Assembly: GCF_000972845.2 (NCBI RefSeq) | Contig: NC_040032.1 | Span: forward strand, 13,338,002 to 13,402,001 | Length of the DNA: 64,000 nucleotides | DNA from: Larimichthys crocea | Lineage: Eukaryota > Chordata > Actinopteri > Sciaenidae | Direction: 5' to 3' | Shown here: piece after piece, positions 10,501 through 20,651 of the stretch | How the letters are laid out: every line of letters starts with the position of its first letter | Numbering within the stretch: the stretch's first letter is position 1 | Position numbers and translations under genes: made by a program | Notes under the pieces: model-generated | The model's database searches: none | Seen by the model: the letters and a program-made list of their open reading frames with translations, nothing else | What the model was told of the DNA's origin: nothing

Positions 10501-12720
10501 TGTCTAGCTTAAATATTGTCGGATTGTAAATGCCCGCTGATAAATGTCTCTTACCATGGAAGTCCAATTCTGGCAGAACAAAGAAATGAAAAGCCAGAAC
10601 AACAACACCCACTTCCTTAGCAGTGATGTCACAAGAAGATTCAAATACAAACACTCACGATAAGTCATTTGGACGTTTGAAGTGCGCATCTATTTTTATC
10701 GCTGACTAACATTTCGTCAATTTTCTTCCTCCGGCAGAAATCGGATTCCAGTTTCACTGAGAATTTGGAGGAATATACAAGAGAGGTAAGGATGCAAATG
10801 TTTCATTTCCCTTTAAGAAATTTAATTTCCCTCAAGATGCTGAGTGGATTAGGAAATAAAGCCAAGCACTGATGTACCTTTGATAATTGAGGACTTCCAC
10901 ACTCCTGTTAGAGTGTGGGACTAATACAGACACCGTCCTGTCTGCAGAGTGTCCTCTGAAAGAAGTTCCACTTTTTGGTAGTGCAAGGATGTAGAGCTAA
11001 AGGATGATTATCATAGATGCTGCTCTACCATTGATAGAAATGAAAGATGTCATGTAAAAGCTTTATTTTTTTCAGGTGAGGTTGTTAAAGCAGTAGAAGT
11101 ACTTTGGTGGAATATCACTGCAGAAAGGCTCGTCCAGATGAGCTTGGGAGCACAGTGTGTTTGTTGTGTAGTCTGGCATGGATGTGTCTGGTTTTGTTTG
11201 CTCTTTGTGGTTGTTTGCAGCACGTTGATGGGCACGCTGCATACAACCACACTGCATGTGGTAAACAGGTCTCATGCAGAGTATGTGGACAAGGCTAAAA
11301 TTAGCCCTGATTGCAATGCCATAAAAGCTGAGAGCTTAAGTTTGTAATGGTAATGTCACATGTTTTTGATGTCAGTATATAGACACAGAATATACAGATG
11401 ATAGCTTTCTGTCTGCATTTTGTTGAACATCAGAGAATCTCTAAAAAAAGAAGATTTAAGCCCGATATCGGTACCGATACTGATCTTATGTCACGTATCC
11501 ACATCCGATACAGTTTCTTTGTCTGCGTTTTTTTTTTTCCTTTTCATTCTGTATTTCTGCTATCATTTAAATTCATTAGGAGAGAGCAGGCCAACACCAC
11601 AGTTTTTATTGCCACAGAAATCCCTGGCCTCAGGTTAGGTTACATAAAACTGTCTGGGTGCCAAGAAATACCACGATTAGTTTTTACCTTTCTGTTTATT
11701 ACCAGATTAAATAAACAACATGAGGTGTTAGTGAGCTTCGGAGGCGTTTAAAGATATATTTTTGAACGTTGGACAGAGCCTATAAACTAGTTCTTTCAAT
11801 GCTTCTTGTCTTTATGCTAAACTAAACTGATATTCTAGCTGAGTCCAGCACCGTAATAAGCCTACAAACATGACAGTGGTATTAATCTTCTCATCAAACT
11901 CAAATAAGTATATTTCCCAAAATAACAAACTACGGTTCAAACCCACAAAAGATGAGATATCAGTGATCATAGTCGAGTTGATTTAAATGACAAAATGTTT
12001 TTTAGTTCGATACCACCCTTGCAATTTTGATTTCTGGTGTAAATTTTAATCTTGATTTTATTAGCCACGCTGGCGACCTGAAATTTTGCACAAAAATTCA
12101 TGTTCCCGGGGACGAAATACCTACTGACTCTGCAACTCTTTGACTTTTCCTCTAGTGCCTCCATGAGGCTGGCACTTGGGTTTTTTTTTTGTTTTGTTGA
12201 AGATGTCCATGATCCAAAGAGGAAGCATCCTACCAACTTGCGTGATAATCCCCTGACTTCCCCCACAGGCAGGATGCCATTTAAGTGAAGCTGGAAAGTT
12301 ACAAAACAATTATGCCCACAGTTCACTTCCCCGCCCTTCAATAAATCAGGGTTTTTTTTGTTTGTTTCCAGCGCACCTACAAAACTTCAAACTTTGTCCA
12401 AATATGCATCTGCTGGCAGTTTTTCCGGTTCATGCGAATGTTGCCTGATTTGCATGTACAATGGAAAGGGCAGACCACACATTCCCAGCATTGGCATGCT
12501 TGGAAGGCAGTATGAGGCATTCCTCTGTAATATTTCTGAGATGGCATCATGTCATGACACAGAAACCTGCATTGACATGTAAAGCTGTGCTTAAGCTGCA
12601 CTCAGTGCCTGAGGATAAAATCTGCTGCGGAGGAGAGTCCGCAGAAGATTTCAAGCATTCCAAAGGTTGACTCAGTGACGTTTTCTCACATCAAAGTGTG
12701 TGAGTCCTTTCTTAAACTTT

Positions 12721-12740
12721 GTGTGTGTGTGTGTGTGTGT
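12721..12740. repeat. (GT)10 microsatellite
   Basis: Uninterrupted GT dinucleotide run in the intergenic region. Confidence 0.95.
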
Positions 12741-15700
12741 CTCGGGGTATTATGTACATTTCAACACTCTTACGCTTATTCTACTCTCAGGTATGCTGCT
12801 GCTGTATTTTGTAGTTTAACTACAGCAGTCACGTCCCCTGTGTATTCCTGACACACCTGAATGACGCAGTTTTTTTTGGCACAACTCCTGGTACATAAAA
12901 AGGTTGGGGAAATGAAGAAGCATGACGAGCCATTATGCAGGTCTAAGACTCCTCTCTGTCTTGTTATGACACGTAGCCACACAAAGAAGGAAAAAACCCA
13001 TGAAAAAAGTGACACAGCCCACTTGCGAATGTAGCTTCGGACCAAATTGTGATTTGTTTTGGACACCGGTGCTTGATTTATGTTGTAGAAATTTGAAAGT
13101 ACAATAACAAATACGCAACCTGACTTGGATCAGGAGTGTTAACTCCTTGAGAAAAAGGCAGGCTGAAGAGCTAAAGTACGGATGTGTGTGTTTCGTCACG
13201 GTGCCCTCGCATTGCCACCTGGCATCGGCCATTAGGCTGTCTGCCATGCTGGCACTGTGTGGGCAGGAACAGCAGATGCTCCTGCCTAACTATGCTCTGT
13301 TAAAATACCCACACATAATTTAATTGAACACAGTGCTGGGAGATGTGTTTTGTTACGTCAAATTCATTCTGGAAAAACATATATGTTATCAAATGGATGA
13401 TGATATGATTTAAATAATTGTAAATCACACAACAAAAGAGGCCAGCCAAGTTCCTGTTGATAAGTCAGACACTCAAGTCTTTCTGAATCGACCTAGTGAT
13501 ATAATACCAACGAGACCAATGATATCTCCTCTCAGATGGACTGAATTAAGAAGAATCTGAAGCCACTGATAAGCGTGTTTGATCTTGGCATGCCAAAACC
13601 ACAATAAAGGAAACAAAGGCTTTTGGAGCTGGGGCTTTGCAGTAACCACATTTATAAAGTGTGTGTGTGTGTGTGTGCACGTGCATGTATAAGCATGAGT
13701 GTATGACGGAGAAAAGAGAAATCCACACATATAAAGCTCACAAAAGTTACACTTTACACGTAATGTGTTCTGACATTTATAACTATTTTTTTTTTTTTGG
13801 TTTATGGTTTTCTGTCTTGGTTTGTAGGTTCCTCGTTGTTTCACTGTTTTATTCACTTTTGTGCTTTTAGATTCTTCTTAGCATTTTCACTGTTAGAGTT
13901 ATTATTATTACTATCATCGAAATTATTGTTTAGTAGTTTTAAAAGAACAGAAACAGAATCCGTTTTGCTTTTTTGCGTTTCAGGACTTTTATTTGCCAAA
14001 TCAAAAGCTACAAATAAATGGGAATTCTAATGATTTATTATGTTGGATCACCACCTCTTGATATGTTTTAAGAAATGTAAAATACAACTGTAATTCTGCG
14101 TAATGCTTTAGGACAGATATGTGATATATTTCCACCAAATCAACAATTTAAAACTCCTTCTAATTTACGCCCCCATTCCCTCTGCGTCACTGACAAACCC
14201 AGAATCGGTTAATTTGCCGTTTCCAAAGTTTAAATACTACGCACACGATGCCTCTCTTACTTCACTGAAACGTCCGAACACGCACCAGAGGTTTCAGGTT
14301 TCAAACCAGTGATGTCACAATAATCCTACTCATACGTACATGCTGTTTTAAACTTGGACTTGAGGTGAGCACAAACAAACTCAACTCACTCCCTCCCTTC
14401 AGCAGATGAATGTGAAAACAGTCCGGACAGACGTGATTCTGCACGGTGACGCTGAAACATCTAAATGATGTAACAAGGTGCAAGACATATTTCTCAGTGG
14501 AGGTGAGGTGGGGTCTGTTTTTTCAGCAGATAAAATATAAATGGGGTTTTTTTTCAGAGGGCAGCCTACATCAAAACTTCAATGCTCAGTATTTTATTAT
14601 TGAATTATGACACACTGTTTTAACTGCTAAAAATCAAACTGCAGTTAAGATTACACCAGTCTGACACCACATCGTATGATACTGTATCTTCTCTCGTTCT
14701 AAAAATGGCGTGTTCTGCAAATAAAACAGCGGGTAATCCTGGGTGACTAACCCATAAATTGTAATTTTCCTTTGGTAAGCATCGTTCTCGGTACCATTCG
14801 GTCTGCCTGCTCACTCCACTGCGGTCCGACGTGACCTCCTGACTGCTTTTTACCAAAACAAAAAGGACCTTAATGTGATTTGGAATTAAAAAGGGAATGA
14901 AAAAAATCCATATGGTCAACATAATTTAATGAGACAGAGTGTGAAAGGAACTAAGTGGATAACCAAATGCAGAGTGGGCTTGTGGGTAGGTGGGTGGTGG
15001 ATGAAGTCTGTGATATTTCAGCATCCCTCGGTGGTTTGCCTGCTGACAGGGAGGGGAAAAAAACTGGAGAGTGAGAGACAGTGAGGGAGGTGGCGGTGGT
15101 GGTGGTGGTAGTGGTGTATGTGTGTGTGTGTGTGCGGGGGGTGATGGGGATGGGAGGGTCACTGTGCCAGAAATTAAACCAGACTCAACTGTAGTATATG
15201 CACAGCATATGGAGAGATCAGAGAGAGAAAGACAGGAAGGACAAAAGCAGTGTCATTATTTGAATGTCAGTCCCCCAGCCTGTTTGGACAGGCAGGATTT
15301 GCATGTTGGGTTTTCAGCCGGAGCCCCGGGGGTGGGGTGGGGTGGGGTTGAGGTGGGTGGAAATAGTCATCTTCATGGTGCTCAGGGTGTGGCTGCTCTG
15401 GGAACAGGACTTTTTTTTTTTCTCAACAGGGGTCTCTCTCAGAACAGGCCACACATCAGACTTCAGGACACAAGATCACAAGGTGTTCGCACCCGCCAAT
15501 GTCGCGTTCCTGTTTGCTTTTTTTTGTTTTTTTCACTTCATAACCACAGAAAACTGATCTGAGAACGAAAACACCTGAACCACATCATCAGAAAATCAAC
15601 AGAACAACCGTATGATGTACGACACATGAATTTATCTGATCGATATGATTTCATTAAATTATTTAACAGTTATGCTGCTGTTCATTTTATAGCAAGTCAC

Positions 15701-16148
15701 CCAAATGTAGGTCACAGCTAACTTTTTGTATATTAAGCTTTTTTCTTTCAGATTTCACAAGAAAACACTTCTTCAAATGATGTTTCACGTTATTCATATT
15801 TCAGAATAAAAGCACATATTCTGTTTTATGGTAAGAGTGCTGAATTTAAACACAGCGACAGAAGTGTTAGTGTAGCCATAATTCATAACTCATAGCAAAG
15901 GCTTAACTTGGAATCTGAAATGGAGATGATGTCAGTGTGGAGAGAGCAAATCAGTAATGTGATAAGCGTTTGGATGTGAAACATTAGACGGGGAAATCGG
16001 AGTTGTGATGGACTCAGTATCCTCCTTGTCCCTCTTTCTCGGCTGACATGCGAGATTCTTTGGAGGCCTGAGGGTCAACACCGGCCTAGTGTGGTCAAGA
16101 CTTATCACAAAATGAACAAGAACACCAATCGACTTTTTTTCAACAGAC

Positions 16149-16154
16149 TTTATT
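16149..16154 (-). terminator. Poly(A) signal of the mir-21 / vmp1-mir-21 transcript
   Basis: TTTATT on the plus strand is AATAAA on the minus strand. About 25-45 nt further along the transcript lies a GU-rich stretch (TTGGTGTTCTTGTTC then TTTTGTG; plus 16106-16133), the usual arrangement of a cleavage and polyadenylation site. It lies about 1 kb downstream of mir-21 and is the best 3' end for pri-mir-21 in this interval. Confidence 0.7.
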
Positions 16155-17113
16155 TATATTGAAAGCAGATGGAAAAGTGCATACACATTTTAAAATAACC
16201 CAGGTAACAGTAACATCTATTAGACAAGAAATACAGGCACTTACACATCGAAATATAAACAGAATTTCTAGACAAACATGCACACACACATTCAGACAGG
16301 CATGCCAAAAGGGGGCTCCCTTATGGAACAGGACATCCTGAAACTGCCAAGAAAAACACTCTGTAAGCCAGCGAGCCATTCCAGTGTTATCCAATGATTT
16401 TGCTTTTATGACCAGGAAAAAGTTTTACCCCCTTTTTTCTCTGTTCTAGAAAAAAAAAAAAAGAAGAAGAAGAATCTAAAATAAAACTGAGGCTTTGCGG
16501 CAAAAGTATCCACTGGTCAAGCAATGATTTTCAGCTTTGTATAATTACCAATTTGTGGCCCTTAGAAAAACACCCCCTCAAGAGAGTTGTTCCAATAAAA
16601 TGCAGCCTGCTACAAAAAAAAAAAAAAAAGTGCGTATTGAGCAACAGAAGAAAGTACTGAGTAAAAGAGAAGAGGGAAGTGTAAAAGGGAAGGGGAGAGC
16701 CTGGTGAGCACTGTGTGTACCATACCTAGGACTGAGTGTCACAATGTGATGTGTTGCAATAAGGTGTGTACTGTCTGGATTCTCTGGAAATTCAAGAGGA
16801 CAGAGCCAACTCACGCACACACACACACACACACGTACACACAGAAGTATACTACTGAGATCACTACATCTGCATTTGCAAACATGCGAAAACACAGTTC
16901 CCCACATAAAACCACAATAAAAACCCTCAGAGACGTCAGCGTGGAGGAAATAAACAATAGACCCATGTCTCTGACGTTTCACAAGCGGTTGGGATAAAGA
17001 GAAGTGACATCGGCAGCGCGCACACACCTCTAAAATGGGAACTGATGCACAATGACAATAACAGAAAGGAGGACAAAAAACAGGATGCTGGGTCAGATGA
17101 AAGAGCCCGAAAT
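16155..17113 (-). other. Downstream part of the pri-mir-21 transcription unit
   Basis: This lies between the mir-21 hairpin and the poly(A) signal. It contains a minus-strand acceptor-like site (a long T run ending GTAG before CAGGCTGC, exon side starting at 16609) and a CA repeat near 16814-16833. I see no protein-coding gene. Confidence 0.5.
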
Positions 17114-17186
17114 GTCAGACAGCCTACAGACTGTTGTCGCCTTGCAATCTTAACAGCCAACACCAGTCTGATAAGCTATCTGACAG
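17114..17186 (-). ncRNA. mir21: mir-21 microRNA hairpin
   Basis: The minus strand folds into the 73-nt mir-21 precursor. The 5p mature sequence TAGCTTATCAGACTGGTGTT + GGC occupies 17157-17179. It is identical to the teleost miR-21 form, with GGTGTTGGC where mammals have GATGTTGAC. The star arm (ACAACAGTCTGTAGGCTGTC) is at about 17119-17139 and the loop is GTTAAGATTGCAAGGC. Both arms pair over their whole length and close with TGTCAG/CTGACA. miR-21 represses tumour-suppressor and anti-inflammatory targets (PDCD4, PTEN and SPRY in mammals). Its position just 3' of vmp1 on the same strand is the conserved vertebrate arrangement. The seed AGCUUAU is intact. Confidence 0.99.
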
Positions 17187-17554
17187 GCCGAGAGAGTGAC
17201 GGACATGCCTGAGACGTATATACGCATGTACGGACACGACACGACAATGAAAGAAAAAAAAAAAAAAAAAAAAAGGAGGAGGTTTAAAAAAAAAATTTAA
17301 AAAATAAAAAAAATCCTAATCCGACTTACCATGACAGGAGAAAAGAGGAGATGTGAATGTTCTGACTGGAGCTGGTGCAGAGCGCAGAGCGCAGAGCGCA
17401 GGGTTCAGCCCGCTCAACAGTACCCCTCTGTTTTGAATCTACTCGAGTGATTCGTCTCCTGGCTCCGTGACTGGGGCAGTGCAACGAGTTCATTCGGAGG
17501 TTCAGCTGAGGTAACGGCACAGACGCTTTTCACTGTGCGCTGGAGGGTTTTTTT

Positions 17555-17679
17555 TCTCTCTCTCTCTCTCTCCCTCTCCCTTCTCTTTCACTCCCTCCTG
17601 CTTGTGCCTGCTCTAGCGCCCACTGTGCTCAGTCCAGCGTAGCACAGCAGCGACACAGAGAGAGAGAGAGAGAGAGAGG
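17555..17679. repeat. CT tract and GA tract, upstream of mir-21
   Basis: A (CT)n run (about 17555-17583) and an (AG)n run (about 17657-17679) flank a GC-richer stretch on its 5' (transcript) side. The two tracts are complementary and could pair with each other. A 7-mer tandem GCAGAGC/GCGCAGA lies at about 17379-17401. Confidence 0.85.
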
Positions 17680-18049
17680 AGGAGAAAATAGCACATTTCA
17701 CTGGCAATTACAAAAAAAAAAAAGAAGAAGAAGAATATATGGATGTTATCCAAAGAGCCCAAAGATCATTAAGGAGCTGCTCGTGTAATGTCAAACATGA
17801 GCTTGCATGTCCTCCAAAAAAAAAAAAAGAAAAAAAAGGATGAAGACAAAGTGAAGACAAAGAAAAACACTTACCATGACACAGACTGTCTCTAACTTCA
17901 AGGGGGGGACAGACACTATCTGCTATACTGAGACACACTCCTAGTCTATTAGTGGAGAGCGCAATCTGCTTTAATCCATAAAAGATAAAAAAAAAAAGGG
18001 GGGAGAGAGCAACAAATGTGGCAGGCCACGCAAACACGACCTGCTATCT

Positions 18050-18150
18050 CTGTCTCGCACCGAGGCACAGCCGTAGATCTGATTCAATATATGGCTGCAT
18101 CTGGTAAAGTAGCCCCGGGGCTGACTCATGTGCTCTCTTCCTGGAAGCAG
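18050..18150 (-). promoter_or_regulatory. Candidate mir-21 promoter: STAT + AP-1 cluster
   Basis: Within 25 bp lie a perfect STAT-type palindrome TTCCTGGAA (18138-18146), an ETS/PU.1-type GGAAG overlapping it, and a perfect AP-1 site TGACTCA (18122-18128). About 30 bp further along the minus strand is a TATA-like CATATATTG (18086-18094). AP-1, PU.1 and STAT3 are the established activators of the mammalian mir-21 promoter. The cluster lies ~940 bp upstream of the hairpin. The binding motifs are visible; promoter activity is inference. Confidence 0.5.
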
Positions 18151-18934
18151 AACAATAAGGGCAGACAAAGGGACCAGCAGGGTGATTCATGGCCGGTTTA
18201 TCATTTCTCATCCAGTAAAAAAAAAGTACCCAAGAGATGAGCTTTACTGCACACACAAAAGACGTGGTCATCTAAAGCACCATGAAACATTCATTAACAT
18301 CTCCGACTGCGACTGACTTCTACAATATGCAGAAATGAAAGTGGAAACAATTATGTACAAATGTCTTATCTAACCACAGCCAATGCTGGACAACAACTCT
18401 ACAGTACGATACAGTAATAAACACAGAATGTCTTATTAGTAATCCAACAAATATAGATAAATAAACAGGTTACTGAACATGTTACTTTGAGCTGCTTTCA
18501 CAGATCACGCAGCACGAAAATCAAAAGTAATAATCCTAGCTTATTTAAGGTTCTCCTAGAGGAACAAACAGTGCAGCTTAAGGCCTCACTGAGGAGAATT
18601 ATTGCCAGCAGCTTCTTCTCACGTGCTCAGGAATTGCTAAAAGCACCAACACGGACACTTAACCATGCAACAGCTTACTCACACGCACCCCCCAACGAGC
18701 ACCTACCTTACAGAGAACAACTGCAGAAATCACTACCAAATGCAAAAAAGCCTTCAAAAGCAAGTGAATGGAAGTCCAAGTTCAACATAAATATGTTGCT
18801 ACAAGAGAGAAACCAGATGGATTTAGCTTCAGATAATGGTGGTGGCATCAGCCAGGAGGCAGAGCAGAAATGAGGAAAGGAGCGGTGGGGAGCTTTTGGA
18901 AGTTGACGGCTCGCCGTGATCGCTAGGCTGGCCT

Positions 18935-19078
18935 TCACTCCGTCTTGCCCTCCGAGTACTTCTCCTGCTGCTTGCGCTTGGCATAGCTCTGGGCCATGGA
19001 GTTGACAATGGAGCAGACAAAGAAGCATACCATGATGACCACAACCTTCTCAAAGAGCCACGACAGCCAGCTCTCCTC
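18935..19078 (-). CDS. vmp1: vmp1 last coding exon (C-terminus)
   Basis: Minus-strand exon from acceptor TTCCTGGCAG to the stop TGA (18935-18937). It encodes 47 residues, [20 protein letters not shown] followed by [16 protein letters not shown] and ending YSEGKTE. It matches the end of human VMP1 (ENWLSWMFEKLVVVMVCYF ... SMAQSYAKR ... EEKTK), including the last membrane segment and the cytosolic tail that contacts Beclin-1 in mammals. VMP1 is an ER multispanning protein with lipid-scramblase activity, needed for autophagosome formation and ER-contact dynamics. The phase-0 junction with exon 20386-20488 agrees. Confidence 0.98.
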   Translation of the reverse strand, partial: EESWLSWLFEKVVVIMVCFFVCSIVNSMAQSYAKRKQQEKYSEGKTE

Positions 19079-20385
19079 CTGCCAGGAACCACAGAGAGCA
19101 GAGAGAGAGAGAGGAGAGAGGAGCTCGGTCAGTAAGCTGAGGGCCACCCCCACCCTCACCGCCTTCCACCTTCCCTTCACCCCACACCCTGCTCTCCCCT
19201 CTGCTCCTGATGCTGTAGGCTAGGTGGGGATCCAGCTCCATGTGCAGGACAGATAGAGATCAGGGGTAATAAAACACGCGGCAGCCCCCACCGTCCTCCC
19301 TCCTAACGCCCCCACTGACCCCAGCCTGCAGCCTGCCTCCACCAAGTTAAATTGCCTCGCTTCTCTCCTGTAACTGCAGGAGGCTCAAGTTACAAGAAAA
19401 AAGGAACATTGTTCTAGAAATGCCTTAATCTGTCCTTGTGCAACTCAGCCTATCCTTTTTTTTTTCTTCTTCTTCTTCTTCTCCTTCCTAGTAAGCGCAT
19501 AAAAAAAGAAAAATCGTTTTCAATGAATCACTTAGAGCAAAGAGAGAGAGAGAGAGAAAGAGGGAGTGAGAAATAGAGAGGAGGGGAAAACGCTTTGAAA
19601 GAGAAATAGGCTACAGCTACAACTGGCTCTTTTTGTTCTAGACAGGGGGGTTTTGATGGATTGTCACTGGCGGAGGGGGGGGTGGAGGCCCCCGCCCCGG
19701 TCTACAGTCAGTGCTGGGTTCAGGCAGGGCACCGAGTGCAAGTGTGTGTGTGTGTGACACATAGGGGAGTGACCACACTCACACACACACTCCCAATTGG
19801 TAAGATGGAGCATGAGTCAGCACGCCCCGCGCTACAGTAGTACAGTTCAGTACAGCGAGTGGAGCCAGACCCCACACTGGCCCCTCTCCTCCTCCTCCAC
19901 CTCCTCCTCCTCCTCCTCCTCCCTCCTCCTCCAGCCCGCCCAGTGCAGCGCTAACCTACTCTGTCATTCTGGCCCTAAACAAGCCTCTGTAATCTACTGT
20001 ATCACTACAGGTTATAGTAAAATATACAACATCAACATTTCTCTTCTAAACATGAAATTAGGTTTTTTTTTTTCTTTTTTGTTTTGTTTTGTTTTTAAAT
20101 AAAAATAAATCATATCGTGGGGATTTACAAATTTTAATTGGAAGCAAATGGCACAGGTAAAAAGAGAACGAGTTGTGTTCATGAGAGGAAAATGGGTCAG
20201 AGATATAAAGGAAGGCTTAGATAAAAGAGAAGAAAGGGACACACACACACACACAAAAAAAAAAAAGTGGAGGGAGAAGGAAGGAGTGAAAGAGGCAAAA
20301 GTAAGGGGGCCGCATTCTTTTCTTGGCACGCACACGTGAATGAATAGAGGCTGTGAGCTGTGGGGGCTGAGGCCCCTGTACTTAC

Positions 20386-20488
20386 AGTTGGGATCCCCTC
20401 TCCAGCATGATGGTGCAGCTTGGCCTTCTGGGCCTCCAAGTACTCCCTGAAGGGCTTCTGCAGTGCCGCACCCAGCAGTGGAACAGCT
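20386..20488 (-). CDS. vmp1: vmp1 exon encoding [19 protein letters not shown]
   Basis: The 103-nt exon follows TTGAGGCAG and ends at ACT|GTAAGT. It encodes [20 protein letters not shown] then [14 protein letters not shown], aligning with human [20 protein letters not shown] and RQKLHHKSEMGTPQG. The first base completes a GG codon from the 35779-35840 exon. Its upstream intron carries an unusually long pyrimidine tract in the transcript. Confidence 0.97.
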
Positions 20489-20502
20489 CTGCCTCAACCA
20501 AC

Positions 20503-20651
20503 AGAAAGAGAGAGAGAGAGGTGGTGGAGGAGGGGGGGAGAGAGGAAAAGGAGGGAAAGAGGGAGGGAAGGAAGAAGAGAGAAAAAGAGAGAGGGGAGGG
20601 AGAGAGAGAGAGAGAGGGGAGGAGGAGAGAGAGAGAGAGAGGAGGGGGGGG
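20503..20651. repeat. ~150-bp GA-rich purine tract
   Basis: The plus strand is almost pure purine (GA, GGA and GGGA units, with very few T) and ends in a G10 run. In vmp1 pre-mRNA it is a CU-rich tract lying ~15-160 nt upstream of the 3' splice site of exon 20386-20488. Confidence 0.9.

Larger units (their letters stand above)
7204..16148. other. Intergenic region between rps6kb1 and mir-21
   Basis: I found no protein-coding gene I can support in these 9 kb. Contents: a strong CTCF-like motif at 7522-7536, a CCT repeat near 8818-8842, short GT repeats (12721-12740, ~13660-13678, ~15119-15135), a 14-bp palindrome at 11466-11479 and one isolated exon-like segment at 10738-10785. A stretch around 9400-9560 is sequence-complex and could be a conserved non-coding element. 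No delta-tubulin (tubd1) motifs are visible on either strand. Confidence 0.6.

Noticed and set aside
15071..15562. 163-codon plus-strand open frame
   Set aside because: Begins in GGT/GTG repeats (poly-Gly, Val-Cys runs) and looks like chance translation of intergenic DNA.
19814..19820. TGAGTCA AP-1 site in the last vmp1 intron, where the human mir-21 promoter lies
   Set aside because: Single TGASTCA matches occur many times in this window. Without an accompanying STAT/ETS or TATA element it is weaker than the 18.1-kb cluster.
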